Assembly: GCF_018494085.1 (NCBI RefSeq) | Contig: NZ_JABBFP010000001.1 | Span: 124,001 to 188,000, forward strand | Length of the DNA stretch: 64,000 bases | From: Rosenbergiella collisarenosi | Lineage (GTDB): Bacteria; Pseudomonadota; Gammaproteobacteria; Enterobacterales; Enterobacteriaceae | Reading direction: 5' to 3' | Part shown: positions 50,782-62,804 of the stretch, in pieces | Numbering within the stretch: position 1 is the first letter of the stretch | How the letters are laid out: every line of letters starts with the position of its first letter | Translations under genes and position numbers: made by a program | The notes under the pieces: model-generated | What the model was told of the DNA's origin: nothing | Databases searched by the model: none | What the model saw: the letters and a program-made list of their open reading frames with translations, nothing else

Positions 50782-51633
50782 TTATCGATTGGCGATATAG
50801 CTGCCGGAATCGAAGAGGTATTTTTCAGATTTTTCAATACTCTGGACTGCAGGTTCACCATGCTTGGCGACCAAGCTGGCTAACAGAGCTTCGGCAATCG
50901 CCATACCCGAAACGACCGAGGGGAAAAAAGAGGCACTCTCAGTCGAAAATAGCAATGTACAGTCTGCGACTTGCGCGAGGGGGGAAGACGGCGAATCGGT
51001 GATAGCCACGATTTTGGCACCGACCTGTTGTGCGGTTTCGAGAATCTGTAGCGTCTCGCGTGAGTAAGGAGAGAAACTGACTAGCAGAACACTATCGCGG
51101 TCGGTAAGTTCACGCGTGAAAATCTGTTGGCTATTCGCGAGGTTGTCGATAAGGGTAACGCGCTGTTGGAAAAGCCGATAGACATAGTAGACGGACCAAG
51201 CGATCGAGAAACTTGCACGAAAACCACAGACGTACACTTGGCGAGCATCGTCCAGTACCGCGACGGCGCGCAGCAGAGAGTCTTGGTTTAAGGCTTGCGT
51301 ATCTTCGAGTGAGCTACCGAGCGTGGAGAACACGGCATCGTAGGCTGACTCTTGCTGTAAGTTTTGCTGTAGACGTACGGCGCGGCTCGCATAACTGCTA
51401 CGAGTGAGTTTCAAGGAATAGATAAATTCCGCTTTTAAGGCTTCCCATCCCTCATAACCTAATTTTTTGGCCAAGCGCGAAAGGGTGGCGGGCTTGAGAT
51501 CGGCATTATGCGCAATCGTCCGCATTGAGCTCAACGCGACATCATTAATATTTTCCAAGACGAAGGCCGCTGCTCGCTGGAGTTCCGGGGTGAGGGCAGG
51601 ATAGTGATCAATGATGAGTTTGCGAAGGTCCAT
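50782..51633 (-). CDS. RpiR/MurR-family transcriptional regulator
   Basis: 283 aa. N-terminal HTH_6 domain (LSSMRTIAHNADLKPATLSRLAKKLG, about 35-62) and C-terminal SIS domain (VYVCGFRASFSIAW, DSVLLVSFSPYSRETLQI), which binds phospho-sugars or related ligands in characterised members. In the same direction as, and directly before, the aminotransferase-transporter-hydrolase genes, so probably their local regulator. Confidence 0.92.
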   Translation of the reverse strand: MDLRKLIIDHYPALTPELQRAAAFVLENINDVALSSMRTIAHNADLKPATLSRLAKKLGYEGWEALKAEFIYSLKLTRSSYASRAVRLQQNLQQESAYDAVFSTLGSSLEDTQALNQDSLLRAVAVLDDARQVYVCGFRASFSIAWSVYYVYRLFQQRVTLIDNLANSQQIFTRELTDRDSVLLVSFSPYSRETLQILETAQQVGAKIVAITDSPSSPLAQVADCTLLFSTESASFFPSVVSGMAIAEALLASLVAKHGEPAVQSIEKSEKYLFDSGSYIANR

Positions 51634-51667
51634 ACATAAGCCTCAGTAGAATCGCGGTCGAGTAAAG

Positions 51668-51690
51668 AAAAGCCGGGACGATGCCCGGCT
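51668..51690 (-). terminator. valS terminator
   Basis: On the minus strand AGCCGGG / CCCGGCT followed by TTTTCTTT, 21 nt past the valS stop. Confidence 0.8.
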
Positions 51691-51710
51691 GTTTACTAGT
51701 TAACTATCGA

Positions 51711-54566
51711 TTACAGTGCAGCAATCACGCTCTGTTGCTCGATGATTTTCGCTTTCGAATGTTCTAAATCGGCTAAACGCTCGCGCTCTTTCGCCACGAC
51801 GGCTTCAGGTGCACGCGCAACAAACCCTTCATTGCCTAGCTTAGTCGCGATTTTTTCGATTTCGACATCGACTTTACCTAGCTCTTTCGCTAGACGCTCC
51901 AACTCAACGTCCTTATTAATTAAGCCGGCCATCGGGATAAGTAGCTCGGCACCCTCAACCAATTTGGTAACCGAAACGGGCGCTTTCTCTTCCGGGTTCA
52001 GCAACGTGATGCTTTCTAACTTCGCTAAACGCTTCAGGAAGGTTAAGTTTGCCGATACGCGACGTTCCACTTCTGGAGTAGCACCACGCAGCAACAACTC
52101 CAGCGGTTTACTCGGCGAGATATTCATCTCGGCACGAATATTACGTACCGCGATAATGGCTTGCTTGATCCATTCGATATCGCTTTGCGCCTGCGGATCT
52201 TCTTTCTGCGTCGACCATTCAGGGAAGGCCTGCAGCATTAAGGTATCGTCGGTGATCCCTTTTAAGACTTTCACGCGTTGCCAGATGGTTTCGGTGATGT
52301 AAGGGATGATAGGGTGCGCTAAGCGTAATAGTGCCTCGAGCACGTTGACCAAGGTATTACGTGTCCCGCGCAACTCCGCTTCGCTACCGCTATTCATAAC
52401 AGGCTTAGTTAGCTCTAAATACCAGTCGCAGAATTGGTTCCAGGTGAAATCGTACAGCAAGTTAGCCGCAATATCGAAACGGTAGGTATCTAAGGCTTCG
52501 CGATAGGCTTTTACCGTGCGGTTAAACTCACTCAGGATCCAGCGATCGGCGAGAGAAAGAACTTGTTCGCCCCCTTGGAAACCGCAGTCTTGATCCTCGG
52601 TATTCATCAGAACAAAACGGCTCGCGTTCCATAACTTATTACAGAAGTTACGGTAGCCCTCGAGACGCTTCATATCCCAGTTAATGTCGCGTCCGGTTGA
52701 GGCCAGTGCGGCAAGGGTAAAGCGCAGTGCATCTGTGCCAGAAGGCTCGATACCATTTGGGAACTGCTTCTCGGTACGTTTACGGATTTTCTCAGCCAAT
52801 TGTGGCTGCATCATGTTGCCGGTACGTTTTTCGAGCAGTGCTTCTAAGGAGATGCCATCCACCATATCTAAAGGATCGATTACGTTACCCTTAGACTTGG
52901 ACATTTTCTGCCCTTCTTCATCGCGGATCAGGCCAGTCATATAGACGGTCTTAAAAGGAACCTGAGGCTTACCTTGTTCGTCCTTCATAAAATGCATGGT
53001 CATCATGATCATGCGAGCGATCCAGAAGAAGATAATATCGAAGCCGCTGACGATAACATTCGTCGGGTGGAAGGTCCGTAGCGCTTCGGTATTTTCTGGC
53101 CAGCCTAGGGTAGAGAAGGTCCATAATCCTGAAGAGAACCAGGTGTCTAGTACATCTTCATCTTGGGTCAGGACGACGTTATCCGCGAGATTGTTTTCGC
53201 GGCGCACTTCTTCTTCGTCACGGCCGACATAGACGCGGCTACTCTCGTCGTACCATGCAGGGATACGATGGCCCCACCACAGCTGACGCGAGATGCACCA
53301 ATCTTGAATATCGCGCATCCAAGAGTAATACATGTTCTCATATTGCTTTGGCACGAATTGGATATCGCCATTCTCGACCGCTTCTACCGCGACCTTCGCC
53401 AGTGGGGCGGTACGGACGTACCACTGGTCGGTAAGCATAGGCTCAATGACTACGCCCCCACGATCGCCATAAGGAACGGTCAAGTCATGCGGCTTAATCT
53501 CTTCTAATAAGCCCATGTCTTCGATTGCAGCAACGATGGCCTTACGCGCGGCAAAGCGCTCCAGTCCGGCAAAAGCGGCTGGAATATCGCTTGAGTAGGC
53601 TTCGCACTCTTCACCGTTGGTATCAAATACTTGTGCCTGTTGGCGAATATCGCCATCAAAGGTCAAAATATTGATCATGGGCAGTTTATGGCGGCGTCCT
53701 ACTTCGTAGTCGTTGAAGTCGTGTGCGGGCGTAATTTTTACGCAGCCCGTTCCCTTCGTCATATCCGCGTGTTCATCACCGAGGATAGGGATACGGCGGT
53801 TAATCAGCGGGAGAACCAGTTCTTTACCGATTAACTCGGCATAACGAGGATCTTCCGGGTTCACGGCAACGCCGGTATCGCCTAATAAGGTTTCTGGACG
53901 AGTGGTCGCGACGACAATATAGTCTTTACCATCAGCCGTCTTAACGCCGTCGGCGAGTGGGTAGCGGATATGCCACATGGAACCTTTCGATTCGCGGTTT
54001 TCGACTTCCAGATCAGAAATCGCCGTACGCAGTTTAGGGTCCCAGTTAACCAAGCGCTTACCGCGATAGATTAAGTTTTCGTTATACAGGCGGACAAACA
54101 CTTCTTTTACTGCATTGGAAAGCCCATCATCCATGGTGAAGCGTTCACGCTCCCAATCGACAGAGTTACCGAGACGGCGCATCTGGTTGGTGATGTTATC
54201 CCCTGATTCCGCTTTCCATTGCCAAATTTTATCGATGAATGCTTCACGGCCATAATCCTGACGGGTCTTACCTTCTTCCGCCGCGATCTTACGCTCAACG
54301 ACCATCTGGGTTGCGATACCGGCATGGTCGGTACCTGCTTGCCATAGGGTGTTCTTACCTTGCATGCGCTGGTAACGCACTAAGGTATCCATAATGGTTT
54401 GTTGGAAAGCATGACCCATATGTAAGCTGCCGGTGACGTTCGGCGGGGGGATCATGATGCAGTAGCTTTCTTTGCTCTGATCGCCATGCGGTTTGAAATA
54501 GCCTTGCTTTTCCCAGTGCTCATAAAGCGGCTGTTCGATCTCTTGCGGGTTATATGTTTTATCCAT
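51711..54566 (-). CDS. valS: Valyl-tRNA synthetase
   Basis: 951 aa class Ia synthetase (E. coli 951). HIGH-type motif [20 protein letters not shown] motif [11 protein letters not shown], the CP1 editing domain (about 190-340; [10 protein letters not shown] and DE-containing block), anticodon-binding domain and a C-terminal coiled coil (about 885-950). Followed by holC gene order: holC ends 5 nt upstream, same strand. Confidence 0.98.
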   Translation of the reverse strand: MDKTYNPQEIEQPLYEHWEKQGYFKPHGDQSKESYCIMIPPPNVTGSLHMGHAFQQTIMDTLVRYQRMQGKNTLWQAGTDHAGIATQMVVERKIAAEEGKTRQDYGREAFIDKIWQWKAESGDNITNQMRRLGNSVDWERERFTMDDGLSNAVKEVFVRLYNENLIYRGKRLVNWDPKLRTAISDLEVENRESKGSMWHIRYPLADGVKTADGKDYIVVATTRPETLLGDTGVAVNPEDPRYAELIGKELVLPLINRRIPILGDEHADMTKGTGCVKITPAHDFNDYEVGRRHKLPMINILTFDGDIRQQAQVFDTNGEECEAYSSDIPAAFAGLERFAARKAIVAAIEDMGLLEEIKPHDLTVPYGDRGGVVIEPMLTDQWYVRTAPLAKVAVEAVENGDIQFVPKQYENMYYSWMRDIQDWCISRQLWWGHRIPAWYDESSRVYVGRDEEEVRRENNLADNVVLTQDEDVLDTWFSSGLWTFSTLGWPENTEALRTFHPTNVIVSGFDIIFFWIARMIMMTMHFMKDEQGKPQVPFKTVYMTGLIRDEEGQKMSKSKGNVIDPLDMVDGISLEALLEKRTGNMMQPQLAEKIRKRTEKQFPNGIEPSGTDALRFTLAALASTGRDINWDMKRLEGYRNFCNKLWNASRFVLMNTEDQDCGFQGGEQVLSLADRWILSEFNRTVKAYREALDTYRFDIAANLLYDFTWNQFCDWYLELTKPVMNSGSEAELRGTRNTLVNVLEALLRLAHPIIPYITETIWQRVKVLKGITDDTLMLQAFPEWSTQKEDPQAQSDIEWIKQAIIAVRNIRAEMNISPSKPLELLLRGATPEVERRVSANLTFLKRLAKLESITLLNPEEKAPVSVTKLVEGAELLIPMAGLINKDVELERLAKELGKVDVEIEKIATKLGNEGFVARAPEAVVAKERERLADLEHSKAKIIEQQSVIAAL

Positions 54567-54571
54567 AGGAA

Positions 54572-55021
54572 TTATGCCGATGCTGCCGTTACAGTATTCA
54601 ATTGAAATCCAGCACCGCGATAGGCTTTATACCGATCGCGAGCCAGTTGTTTTAAGGTGTTTTCTTCAGGGACAAAGTCTACCACTTCATAGAATCCAGT
54701 GGCAAAGTCTGCGAAGTGGGGCAGTAAGCTTATCAATAAGTCTCGTGCGTTACTGCCGCGCTTTTGTGGCCAGGCTAGCTCTACTGGTGATCCCTGACGC
54801 GGGCCTTCACCCGCTAGATTATGGGGGACAAAGGCCTCGGCAGGACGCTGCCAGAGTGCTTCATCGACCCGCAATGCTTGTGCTTCATCATGACAGGCGA
54901 TGAGAACGCGCTTACCGTCACGCCAGTATTTCGCGGCGAGTTCGCAGGCCGTTATCTCAGCGGCGGTAAGCGGCTGGTCATCCGGGTCTGCGGGAAGCAG
55001 GTAAAACGTCGCATTTTTCAT
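54572..55021 (-). CDS. holC: DNA polymerase III chi subunit HolC
   Basis: 149 aa. Links the clamp loader to SSB. Conserved [18 protein letters not shown]-type N-terminal region and the SSB-contact [22 protein letters not shown] block. Lies between pepA and valS as in E. coli. Confidence 0.95.
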   Translation of the reverse strand: MKNATFYLLPADPDDQPLTAAEITACELAAKYWRDGKRVLIACHDEAQALRVDEALWQRPAEAFVPHNLAGEGPRQGSPVELAWPQKRGSNARDLLISLLPHFADFATGFYEVVDFVPEENTLKQLARDRYKAYRGAGFQLNTVTAASA

Positions 55022-55046
55022 GTTTAGCCTGTAGTGATTGAGAAAG

Positions 55047-55073
55047 TAAAAAGGAACCCTGTAGCGGGTTCCT
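55047..55073 (-). terminator. pepA terminator
   Basis: On the minus strand AGGAACCC / GGGTTCCT followed by TTTTTAC, between pepA and holC. Confidence 0.8.
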
Positions 55074-55091
55074 AGCTATCGTGGATCGTCG

Positions 55092-56603
55092 TTACTCTTC
55101 AGGCATTAAACCTGCGCGATTTAATAGGAATTGCGAAAGAAGCGGAACCGGACGACCCGTCGCACCTTTCGCCTTACCTGAGCGCCATGCCGTACCGGCG
55201 ATGTCCAAGTGTGCCCAGTTATACTTACGCGTAAAGCGTGAGAGATAACAGCCAGCGGTAATCGCACCTCCCGCACGGCCACCGATATTCGCGATATCGG
55301 CGAAATTCGACTCAAGCTGGTCCTGATATTCGTCGGCCAGTGGCAGGCGCCAAGCGCGATCCCCGGCTTGCTCCGAGGCACTAACTAACTCGTGGGCTAG
55401 CGGATTATGGTTGGAAAGCAGCCCACTAATATGATGCCCCAGCGCGACAACACAGGCGCCAGTCAACGTGGCCACATCGATCACTAATTCCGGGTCGAAG
55501 CGCTCAACATAGGTTAGGACATCACAGAGTACTAAGCGGCCTTCCGCATCGGTGTTTAACACCTCGACGGTCTGCCCAGACATGGTGGTTAAAATATCGC
55601 CGGGACGTAATGAGCGTCCATCAGGCATATTCTCGCAGCCCGCAAGGATACCGACCACATTCAGCGGCAGCTTTAGTTCTGCAACCATGCGCATAACACC
55701 ATAAACCGTTGCTGCCCCGCACATATCGTATTTCATCTCATCCATGGCTTCGCCAGGCTTGATGGAGATACCGCCGGAGTCAAAGGTTAACCCTTTACCG
55801 ACGAGAACGATTGGACGGCTGTCCGCATCAGGATGGCCTTTATATTCGATAACAGACATTAAAGATTCGAAATGCGAACCCGCACCGACGGCTAGGTAGG
55901 CATGCATCCCTAGCTCTTTCATCTGCTGCTCGCCGATAACGCGCGTTGAGATATGGCTGCTATTTGCGTCGGCCAATTGGCGCGCCTGTGAAGCCAGATA
56001 AGCCGGGTTACAGATATTTGGCGGCATATTACCCAGGTCTTTCGCCGCCTGTACGCCAGAGGCGATGGCTAAGCCATGCTGAATTGCACGCTCACCGCTG
56101 GTTAATTCACGACGAGTCGGGACATTAAAAACCAGTTTGCGTAGCGGGCGACGCGGCTCAACACGATTACTCTTCAGCTGGTCGAAGGAATAGAGGGACT
56201 CTTTCGCCGTCTCAACAGCCTGACGCACCTTCCAATAATTATTACGTCCTTTAACGTGTAACTCAGTTAAGAAGCATACCGCTTCCATTGAGCCGGTCTC
56301 GTTTAACGTACTAATCGTCTTTTGAATAATCTGTTTATACTGACGTTCGTCTAGCTCACGCTCTTTACCGCAACCGACTAGTAAAACCCGTTCGGAAAGC
56401 ACATTAGGTACGTGATGCAGTAGCAGCGTTTGACCCACCTTGCCTTCCAGCTCACCACGACGCAGTAGGGCGCTGATATAACCGTCGCTAATCTTATCGA
56501 GTTGTTCCGCGATCGGTGATAACCGGCGAGGATCGAACACCCCAACGACGATGCAGGCACTGCGTTGTTTCTCTGGGCTACCGCTTTTTACACTGAACTC
56601 CAT
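55092..56603 (-). CDS. pepA: Cytosol aminopeptidase PepA (leucyl aminopeptidase, XerC/D accessory protein)
   Basis: 503 aa M17 zinc/manganese aminopeptidase. [12 protein letters not shown] (metal/active site, about 352-363), [14 protein letters not shown] and [12 protein letters not shown] are the metal-binding segments. In E. coli it also binds DNA in cer/psi recombination and carAB regulation. Divergent from lptF over 263 nt that contain a palindrome GTGTAT-G-ATACAC (56756-56768). Confidence 0.97.
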   Translation of the reverse strand: MEFSVKSGSPEKQRSACIVVGVFDPRRLSPIAEQLDKISDGYISALLRRGELEGKVGQTLLLHHVPNVLSERVLLVGCGKERELDERQYKQIIQKTISTLNETGSMEAVCFLTELHVKGRNNYWKVRQAVETAKESLYSFDQLKSNRVEPRRPLRKLVFNVPTRRELTSGERAIQHGLAIASGVQAAKDLGNMPPNICNPAYLASQARQLADANSSHISTRVIGEQQMKELGMHAYLAVGAGSHFESLMSVIEYKGHPDADSRPIVLVGKGLTFDSGGISIKPGEAMDEMKYDMCGAATVYGVMRMVAELKLPLNVVGILAGCENMPDGRSLRPGDILTTMSGQTVEVLNTDAEGRLVLCDVLTYVERFDPELVIDVATLTGACVVALGHHISGLLSNHNPLAHELVSASEQAGDRAWRLPLADEYQDQLESNFADIANIGGRAGGAITAGCYLSRFTRKYNWAHLDIAGTAWRSGKAKGATGRPVPLLSQFLLNRAGLMPEE

Positions 56604-56866
56604 GTATTCTCCTGAATCTTAAAGACAACGAGCTCGACACTCAATTAACATGCTTAACGGCTTAGGTGTATAATAACCGTTAAAGCTCAACTTTATGTTA
56701 TTGTCGCTGATAGTGAAGGGTGAGTGAGCCGAGGCTCTCACCACTGATGCTTATGGTGTATGATACACTGTAACAGCAAAAATGTGTTGATGAAGAAAAC
56801 CAGCAAATAAGCGTTGAAATTATCGACTTTCCTGCAAAAAGACAAGTTTTCACAGGCGTATTTAGC

Positions 56867-57967
56867 GTGATAATAATCAGATATTTGGTTCGTGAGACGC
56901 TTAAGAGTCAATTAGCGATTCTCTTTATCCTATTACTAATCTTCTTTTGTCAGAAGTTAGTGCGTATTCTCGGGGCTGCCGTCGATGGCGATACCCCTGC
57001 TAACTTGATTCTAACGCTTTTAGGGTTAGGTGTCCCGGAAATGGCGCAGCTGATCTTGCCCTTAAGCCTCTTCCTCGCCATCTTAATGACGCTCGGTAAA
57101 CTCTATACCGATAGCGAAATCGCCGTGATGCATGCCTGTGGGCTTGGCAAAAGTGTCTTGGTCAAAGCGGCGCTTATCTTAATGCTCATCACATCGGCGG
57201 CCGCGGCGATTAACGTAATCTGGGCTGGCCCTTGGTCGGCGCGCTATCAAGATCAGATTATGCAAAATGCTCAAGCAAACCCCGGTAGCGCAGCGCTTGC
57301 GGCGGGGCAGTTCCGCCCATCTAGCGATGGAAGCTTCGTACTGTTTATCGATAATGCGCGTGGTAATCATTTTAGCGATGTCTTCCTCGCTCAGCTTCAC
57401 CCGCGTAATAACACGAGACCCTCGGTGGTTGTCGCAGACCGTGGGCACATGGTTCAACAGAAAGACGGTAGCCAAGTGATTACATTAGATAACGGTACCC
57501 GGTTTGAAGGAACGGCGATGCTGCGCGATTTTCGTATCACCGACTTTACCCAGTACCGTGCCTATGTCGGTTACCGTGAGTCTGTGCTCGATCCGAACGA
57601 TGCTGACGAGGCTTCTTTCACCACGTTATGGCACAGTAATACGCCGCAGTTTCGTGCAGAACTTCATTGGCGTTTAACGCTTATCTTCTCCGTTCTAGCG
57701 ATGGCGTTAATGGTGGTTCCATTGAGTGAGGTCAACCCGCGTCAGGGTCGTGTGCTATCGATGTTACCGGCGATTTTCCTGTACCTGATTTTCTTCCTGG
57801 TTCAGAGTTCGTTTAGGACCAATGCGAGTAAAGGTCGTTTAGACCCGGCGATCAGCATGTGGAGCGTCAATATGCTGTACCTAGCGCTAGCTATCGTCCT
57901 CAATGCATGGGATACCCTGCCTATCCGCCGACTACGCGCAAAAATCAGCCGTAAAGGAGCCCTATAA
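56867..57967 (+). CDS. lptF: LptF, LPS export permease
   Basis: 366 aa, GTG start as in E. coli. Six TM segments (three N-terminal, three C-terminal) around a periplasmic beta-jellyroll (about 125-265). With LptG and the LptB ATPase it extracts LPS from the inner membrane. Its stop overlaps the lptG ATG by one base. Confidence 0.97.
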   Translation: MIIIRYLVRETLKSQLAILFILLLIFFCQKLVRILGAAVDGDTPANLILTLLGLGVPEMAQLILPLSLFLAILMTLGKLYTDSEIAVMHACGLGKSVLVKAALILMLITSAAAAINVIWAGPWSARYQDQIMQNAQANPGSAALAAGQFRPSSDGSFVLFIDNARGNHFSDVFLAQLHPRNNTRPSVVVADRGHMVQQKDGSQVITLDNGTRFEGTAMLRDFRITDFTQYRAYVGYRESVLDPNDADEASFTTLWHSNTPQFRAELHWRLTLIFSVLAMALMVVPLSEVNPRQGRVLSMLPAIFLYLIFFLVQSSFRTNASKGRLDPAISMWSVNMLYLALAIVLNAWDTLPIRRLRAKISRKGAL

Positions 57968-59043
57968 TGTTTGGCGTATTAGACCGGTATATCGGTAAAA
58001 CGATTTTTAATACGATCATGACGACGCTGTTTTTGTTAGTGTCGCTGTCAGGCATTATTAAGTTCGTTGAACAGCTGAGAAAGACGGGTAAGGGCGCTTA
58101 CAGCGTGTGGGATGCGGGATACTTCACTATCCTTAGCGTGCCTACAGACTTAGAACTGTTCTTCCCGATGGCAGCCTTACTCGGAGCGTTACTGGGGCTA
58201 GGTAATTTGGCTCAGCGTAGCGAGTTAGTGGTCATGCAAGCCGCAGGGTTTACCCGCTTGCAGGTAGCAGCCTCAGTAATGAAAACGGCCATTCCACTGG
58301 TCCTCTTATCGATGGCAGTGGGGGAATTTCTTGCCCCGGCTGGGGATCAATTAGCCCATAACTATCGTTCAGAGCAGATCGATGGTAGCTCGTTATTAGC
58401 CGCCCAAGGGGGGCTATGGGCTAAGGATGGCCGTGATTTTATCTTCATTCAGAAGTTACAAGACGAGCGGCATCTGAATGGTGTGACGGTCTACCACTTC
58501 AATGACCAACGTCGTTTGGAGAGTGTGCGGTACGCGGCGAGTGCGCAGTGGGATAACCATCGTAAAGAGTGGAATCTAGCGCAAATCGACGAATCCAACC
58601 TCTCGAATCCGGAACAGATTACGGGTAGCCAGCAGGTAAGCAGTGTGTGGAAAACGGCCCTAACCCCCGATAAATTACAGGTCGTGGCGTTAGATCCGGA
58701 CTCGTTATCGATTCGCGGCTTACACGATTATATCCAGTACCTGGACCAGACCGGCCAAAAATCAGATATCTATCGCCTAAATATGTGGAGCAAGATCGTG
58801 CAGCCGCTCTCGGTTGCGGTAATGATGCTGATGGCTCTCTCTTTTATCTTCGGCCCTCTGCGAAGTGTCTCGATGGGGCAACGCGTGGTGACGGGGATAA
58901 GCTTCGGGTTTATTTTCTACGTGTTAGATAAGATCTTCGGCCAGCTGAGCCTAGTGAAAGGTCTACCGCCAGTGCTTGGGGCCATCGTACCGAGTGCCGT
59001 ATTCCTCGCGTTAAGCTTAATGTTGTTAATTAAACGCAAATAA
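57967..59043 (+). CDS. lptG: LptG, LPS export permease
   Basis: 358 aa, same topology as LptF. The N-terminal TM1 Lys (about residue 34-41 region) and NLAQRSELVVMQAAGFT, the LptB coupling helix, are conserved. Ends at a strong terminator. Confidence 0.97.
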   Translation: MFGVLDRYIGKTIFNTIMTTLFLLVSLSGIIKFVEQLRKTGKGAYSVWDAGYFTILSVPTDLELFFPMAALLGALLGLGNLAQRSELVVMQAAGFTRLQVAASVMKTAIPLVLLSMAVGEFLAPAGDQLAHNYRSEQIDGSSLLAAQGGLWAKDGRDFIFIQKLQDERHLNGVTVYHFNDQRRLESVRYAASAQWDNHRKEWNLAQIDESNLSNPEQITGSQQVSSVWKTALTPDKLQVVALDPDSLSIRGLHDYIQYLDQTGQKSDIYRLNMWSKIVQPLSVAVMMLMALSFIFGPLRSVSMGQRVVTGISFGFIFYVLDKIFGQLSLVKGLPPVLGAIVPSAVFLALSLMLLIKRK

Positions 59044-59076
59044 AAAAAGGCCCCCTCTACTCAGCGGGGCCTTTTT
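59044..59076. terminator. Bidirectional terminator between lptG and yjiN
   Basis: AAAAAGGCCCC / GGGGCCTTTTT, 11-bp arms around an 11-nt loop, serving convergent genes. Confidence 0.88.
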
Positions 59077-59077
59077 G

Positions 59078-60352
59078 TTAGAGCTGTTGCAATAGCCATG
59101 GTAACTGCGATAGCGCAAAGAGGAGTAAGCCGATTAACCCTCCCACCACCGTACCATTGATACGAATAAACTGCAGATCTTTGCCGATATTCATTTCGAT
59201 CTGGTCAACCAATAGCGCATCATCCCAGCCCTTAATCGTGTCACTGATATGACGGGTTAAGAATCGGGCGCTCTCTGGACCGACGGTGCGAATAGTTTGC
59301 TCGATATGCTGGTTAAATGCGGCTCTCAGTTGCGGGTCTCGACTTAGCGTTTCCCCCATCCAGACGGCAGCGCGTTGTAGCTGTAATCCAATTCGTGACT
59401 CTTCCTGATCCAAGTCTTTGTTTAGCCAACCACGAAGGTCCTGCCAAATCTGGCTGATATAGAGTGCGAATTGCTCATCTTCTTTGAGCCACTGTTTCAT
59501 ACGCACCATGCGTTCAGCCATTTTCGGGTCGTGTTCAAGGCTATGGATAAAGACTTTCACTGCACGATTAAAGGTCCGTCGCAGCTGGTGATCGGGATCA
59601 CGCGCGACCTCCAATAATATTTGATCTGTCAGAGTAGAGACTTTCCGCGCGCCTTTCTCGCCTAACCACTCGCTGGAGACGACGCGTGAAATAGTAGGAT
59701 ATTCGCGCTGAAACCATGCGCTGATCTGTCCGGCAACAAACTGGCGCGTTTGTGGTTTCTCCAGCAATTTTACGATTTGTCGAATAATCGTATCGAGGAC
59801 GGCTTGATGGCGATTCTCACGGGTGAGGCTTTCTAATAAGATGACCGCGCTGTGTCGAAAATCGACCTGATCGATAGCACGGTTTACCGCTTGGCGGATG
59901 AAACGATTAATCGCATCATCATTACTGGCGGTCAGCACACCGCGCAGAACGGTTTTCAGCGCTTGGGCAAAACGTTGCTGGTTGGCCGGCATGAGTAACC
60001 ATTCTGCGAGCTTTTGCGAGAAGTTATGCTGCCTGACTAAGCCTGTTAGGGCGTCTGCATTCAGAAACCGCTCTTCGACGAACACTCCTAGGTTATCGGC
60101 GATCCGTTGTTTATTACGCGGCACGATGGCCGTGTGACGACTCACAAAAGGAATCGGGATACGGCGAAACAGCGCGCTAACGGCAAACCAGTCTGCCAGG
60201 CCGCCCACCATTGCGGCCTCTGCCACCGATTTTAAGGCTTGTACGCCCAGCGTCTGCGGGAGGAACAAGCTAAGAATAAAGAGGCCCGTTGCACCAAGTA
60301 GTAGAGATAAGGCGATTCGCTTAGTACGACGGAGTGCGTGAGATTTTTGCAT
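59078..60352 (-). CDS. yjiN: YjiN-like DUF445 membrane protein
   Basis: 424 aa. Hydrophobic helix near residues 12-32, then AMVGGLADWFAVSALFRRIPIPF, the DUF445 signature, a long helical cytoplasmic or periplasmic region, and a C-terminal TM segment (about 398-420). Function unknown. Monocistronic-looking. Confidence 0.88.
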   Translation of the reverse strand: MQKSHALRRTKRIALSLLLGATGLFILSLFLPQTLGVQALKSVAEAAMVGGLADWFAVSALFRRIPIPFVSRHTAIVPRNKQRIADNLGVFVEERFLNADALTGLVRQHNFSQKLAEWLLMPANQQRFAQALKTVLRGVLTASNDDAINRFIRQAVNRAIDQVDFRHSAVILLESLTRENRHQAVLDTIIRQIVKLLEKPQTRQFVAGQISAWFQREYPTISRVVSSEWLGEKGARKVSTLTDQILLEVARDPDHQLRRTFNRAVKVFIHSLEHDPKMAERMVRMKQWLKEDEQFALYISQIWQDLRGWLNKDLDQEESRIGLQLQRAAVWMGETLSRDPQLRAAFNQHIEQTIRTVGPESARFLTRHISDTIKGWDDALLVDQIEMNIGKDLQFIRINGTVVGGLIGLLLFALSQLPWLLQQL

Positions 60353-60409
60353 AGCACCTGCTTAGTCGGTGTGAAGTGGCAACCGATCGGTTGCCACCGG
60401 ATAACGCTA

Positions 60410-61930
60410 CTATTTACGACCGCCGAAGAGACTCCCGAGTACGCCACGCAGGATCTGATTCGCGACTTGTCGGCCTGCACTTTTTGCCATCCCTTGAACG
60501 ACACCATCGTGGCGGCCTCCGCGAGGCCCGGTATAACCGAACAAAACCTTCTTCACCTCATCCATAATACCGCCTTCCTCATTTGTATCAGCTCGAGGCG
60601 CTGAAGAGGTCGGTGATTGCTGGGCACCACTATTCGCGACACCTTTCTGGAGCATTTCAAACGCCGATTCGCGGTCTACCGCATCGTCATATTTGCCATA
60701 CAGCGGCGAATGGTTGATGAGCGTGTTACGCTCATCGCTGGTTAAAGGTCCCATACGTGAGCCGGGGGCAATGACCATCGCGCGCTGCACGACACTCGGG
60801 CTGCCTTTTTCATCGAGAAATGAGATGAGGGCCTCACCAGTGGCAAGGGATTGAATCGCTTCTTCGGTATTGAATTCAGGATTAGCCCGCATGGTGTCTG
60901 CGGCCGCCTTGACGGCTTTTTGATCGCGCGGAGTGAAGGCGCGTAGGGCATGCTGTACCCGGTTACCGAGCTGCCCCAAGATATTATCTGGGATATCGGA
61001 TGGGCTCTGGCTAACAAAGTAGACCCCTACGCCTTTGGAGCGGATAAGGCGCATCACTTGTTCAATTTTTTCAAGTAGTACGTCTGGGGCGCCATTGAAC
61101 AGGAGGTGTGCTTCATCGAAGAAGAAGACTAATTTGGGCTTCTCGACATCCCCTACCTCTGGTAGCTGCTCGTAGAGTTCAGACAGCATCCACAATAAGC
61201 TGGTCGCGTAGAGTTTAGGCATTTGGTACAGTTTTTCTGACGCCAGGATATTAATAATACCTTTGCCCTGTTCGTCGGTACGCATCCAATCTTTAATATC
61301 GAGCATTGGCTCGCCAAAGAAGTATTCGGCGCCTTGTTGCTCTAAGCTTAACAGCCCGCGTTGAATTGCCCCCACCGACGCACTATTGATGTTGCCATAT
61401 TGTGTAGTAAAGGATTTCGCGTTATCTCCGACATACTGCGTAAGTGCTCGCAGATCTTTAAAGTCGAGCAGCAGTAGCCCTTGCTCATCGGCAATACGGA
61501 AGATAATGTTCAGCACGCCGGTTTGAATATCATTAAGGTTGAGCAAGCGGGCGAGGAGTAGAGGCCCCAAATCGGTGACGGTGGCGCGAACCGGATGGCC
61601 TTTCTCGCCGAAGATATCCCAAAATACGGCGGGGTTCTCGACCGGCTGCCAATCGGTAACCCCGATAGCCTCCAGCCGTTTGGTAAGTTTTTCTGACGTT
61701 TGTCCCGCCGCCGCGACGCCGCTGAGGTCGCCTTTAACATCGGCCATAAAGACGGGGACGCCAATCGATGAGAACGACTCCGCTAATTTCTGTAGCGTGA
61801 CAGTCTTACCAGTTCCCGTCGCACCCGTTATCAAGCCGTGGCGGTTGGCAAGGGCAGGAAGTAAATCGAGCGATAACTCGTTGGTGCAGGCAATACGCAG
61901 CGGTGCAGTCATAATTAAGGTCTCATCCAT
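60410..61930 (-). CDS. yjgR: YjgR, HerA/VirB4-like P-loop ATPase (DUF853)
   Basis: 506 aa. Walker [13 protein letters not shown] near residue 36, Walker [13 protein letters not shown] near 270 and the [26 protein letters not shown] sensor-like region. Related to the HerA helicase family; cellular role unknown. Low-complexity linker about 435-460. In E. coli it lies near lptG, as here. Confidence 0.92.
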   Translation of the reverse strand: MDETLIMTAPLRIACTNELSLDLLPALANRHGLITGATGTGKTVTLQKLAESFSSIGVPVFMADVKGDLSGVAAAGQTSEKLTKRLEAIGVTDWQPVENPAVFWDIFGEKGHPVRATVTDLGPLLLARLLNLNDIQTGVLNIIFRIADEQGLLLLDFKDLRALTQYVGDNAKSFTTQYGNINSASVGAIQRGLLSLEQQGAEYFFGEPMLDIKDWMRTDEQGKGIINILASEKLYQMPKLYATSLLWMLSELYEQLPEVGDVEKPKLVFFFDEAHLLFNGAPDVLLEKIEQVMRLIRSKGVGVYFVSQSPSDIPDNILGQLGNRVQHALRAFTPRDQKAVKAAADTMRANPEFNTEEAIQSLATGEALISFLDEKGSPSVVQRAMVIAPGSRMGPLTSDERNTLINHSPLYGKYDDAVDRESAFEMLQKGVANSGAQQSPTSSAPRADTNEEGGIMDEVKKVLFGYTGPRGGRHDGVVQGMAKSAGRQVANQILRGVLGSLFGGRK

Positions 61931-61997
61931 GCTTAAATCCTAAGCATGCAATGACCCGAGGTAGGTGTCAATCGGTAGGATCTGTAACCTAGGCTAA

Positions 61998-62675
61998 TCA
62001 ATGTAGATGAGTCGCGACATCTACCACACCGTTGATCACAAATTGAATACCCATACAGACCAGTAAGAAGCCCATTAAGCGGGAGAGGGCTTCGATACCG
62101 CCTTTACCGACTAACCGCATGATCGGCCCAGAGCAGCGTAGCGCTACCCAAAGCATAATTGCCACCAGTAAAAAGCAGATTATAGGGGCCACCATCAGGA
62201 TCCATGCCGGATAGTCGACGCCGGATCTGACCGATGCGGCCGTGCTGATGATCACAGCGATAGTCCCTGGACCGGCAGTTCCCGGCATGGCAATAGGAAC
62301 GAAGGCGATATTTACGGTCTGTGGGCTATGTGGCGCGGCATCCAGCTCGTCTTGTTTATGTTGCACTTCCGGGGCTTCATGCACTTGCTGCACCGGGAAC
62401 AACATACGAAAACCAATAAAGGCGACAATCATTCCACCGGCGACACGCAGACCAGGAATCGAGATGCCAAAGGTATTTAACACCGCGCTACCCGCAAACC
62501 AGGTGATCAGCATAATCAGAAAAACGTAGACTGCCGACTGGAGCGCTTGTCGATTGCGCTGCTGGAAATTCATCTCATCGGCGAGGCTGAGGAACATCGC
62601 CACAGCAGTCAACGGGTTAGCCAGCGGCAACAGGATCAGCAATCCCCAGCCGATAGCATTAAGCAGCGTCATCAA
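61998..62675 (-). CDS. MarC-family integral membrane protein
   Basis: 225 aa with six TM segments and the MarC blocks [50 protein letters not shown] and [18 protein letters not shown]. It is closest to E. coli MarC by memory. Function unknown; not shown to cause drug resistance. Starts ATGATG, so the exact Met is uncertain. Confidence 0.88.
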   Translation of the reverse strand: MMTLLNAIGWGLLILLPLANPLTAVAMFLSLADEMNFQQRNRQALQSAVYVFLIMLITWFAGSAVLNTFGISIPGLRVAGGMIVAFIGFRMLFPVQQVHEAPEVQHKQDELDAAPHSPQTVNIAFVPIAMPGTAGPGTIAVIISTAASVRSGVDYPAWILMVAPIICFLLVAIMLWVALRCSGPIMRLVGKGGIEALSRLMGFLLVCMGIQFVINGVVDVATHLH

Positions 62676-62804
62676 AGTTATTCCTTAACACGAGAACAGT
62701 AAGGTAAGCCTAGAGTGGGAAGAGGTGAGTGGCAATACTATACAGGGAGATGTGGCACAAAAGGGCGGTGAGTGATGGCGGGTTTGCTCCCCGCCAATCG
62801 AAAA

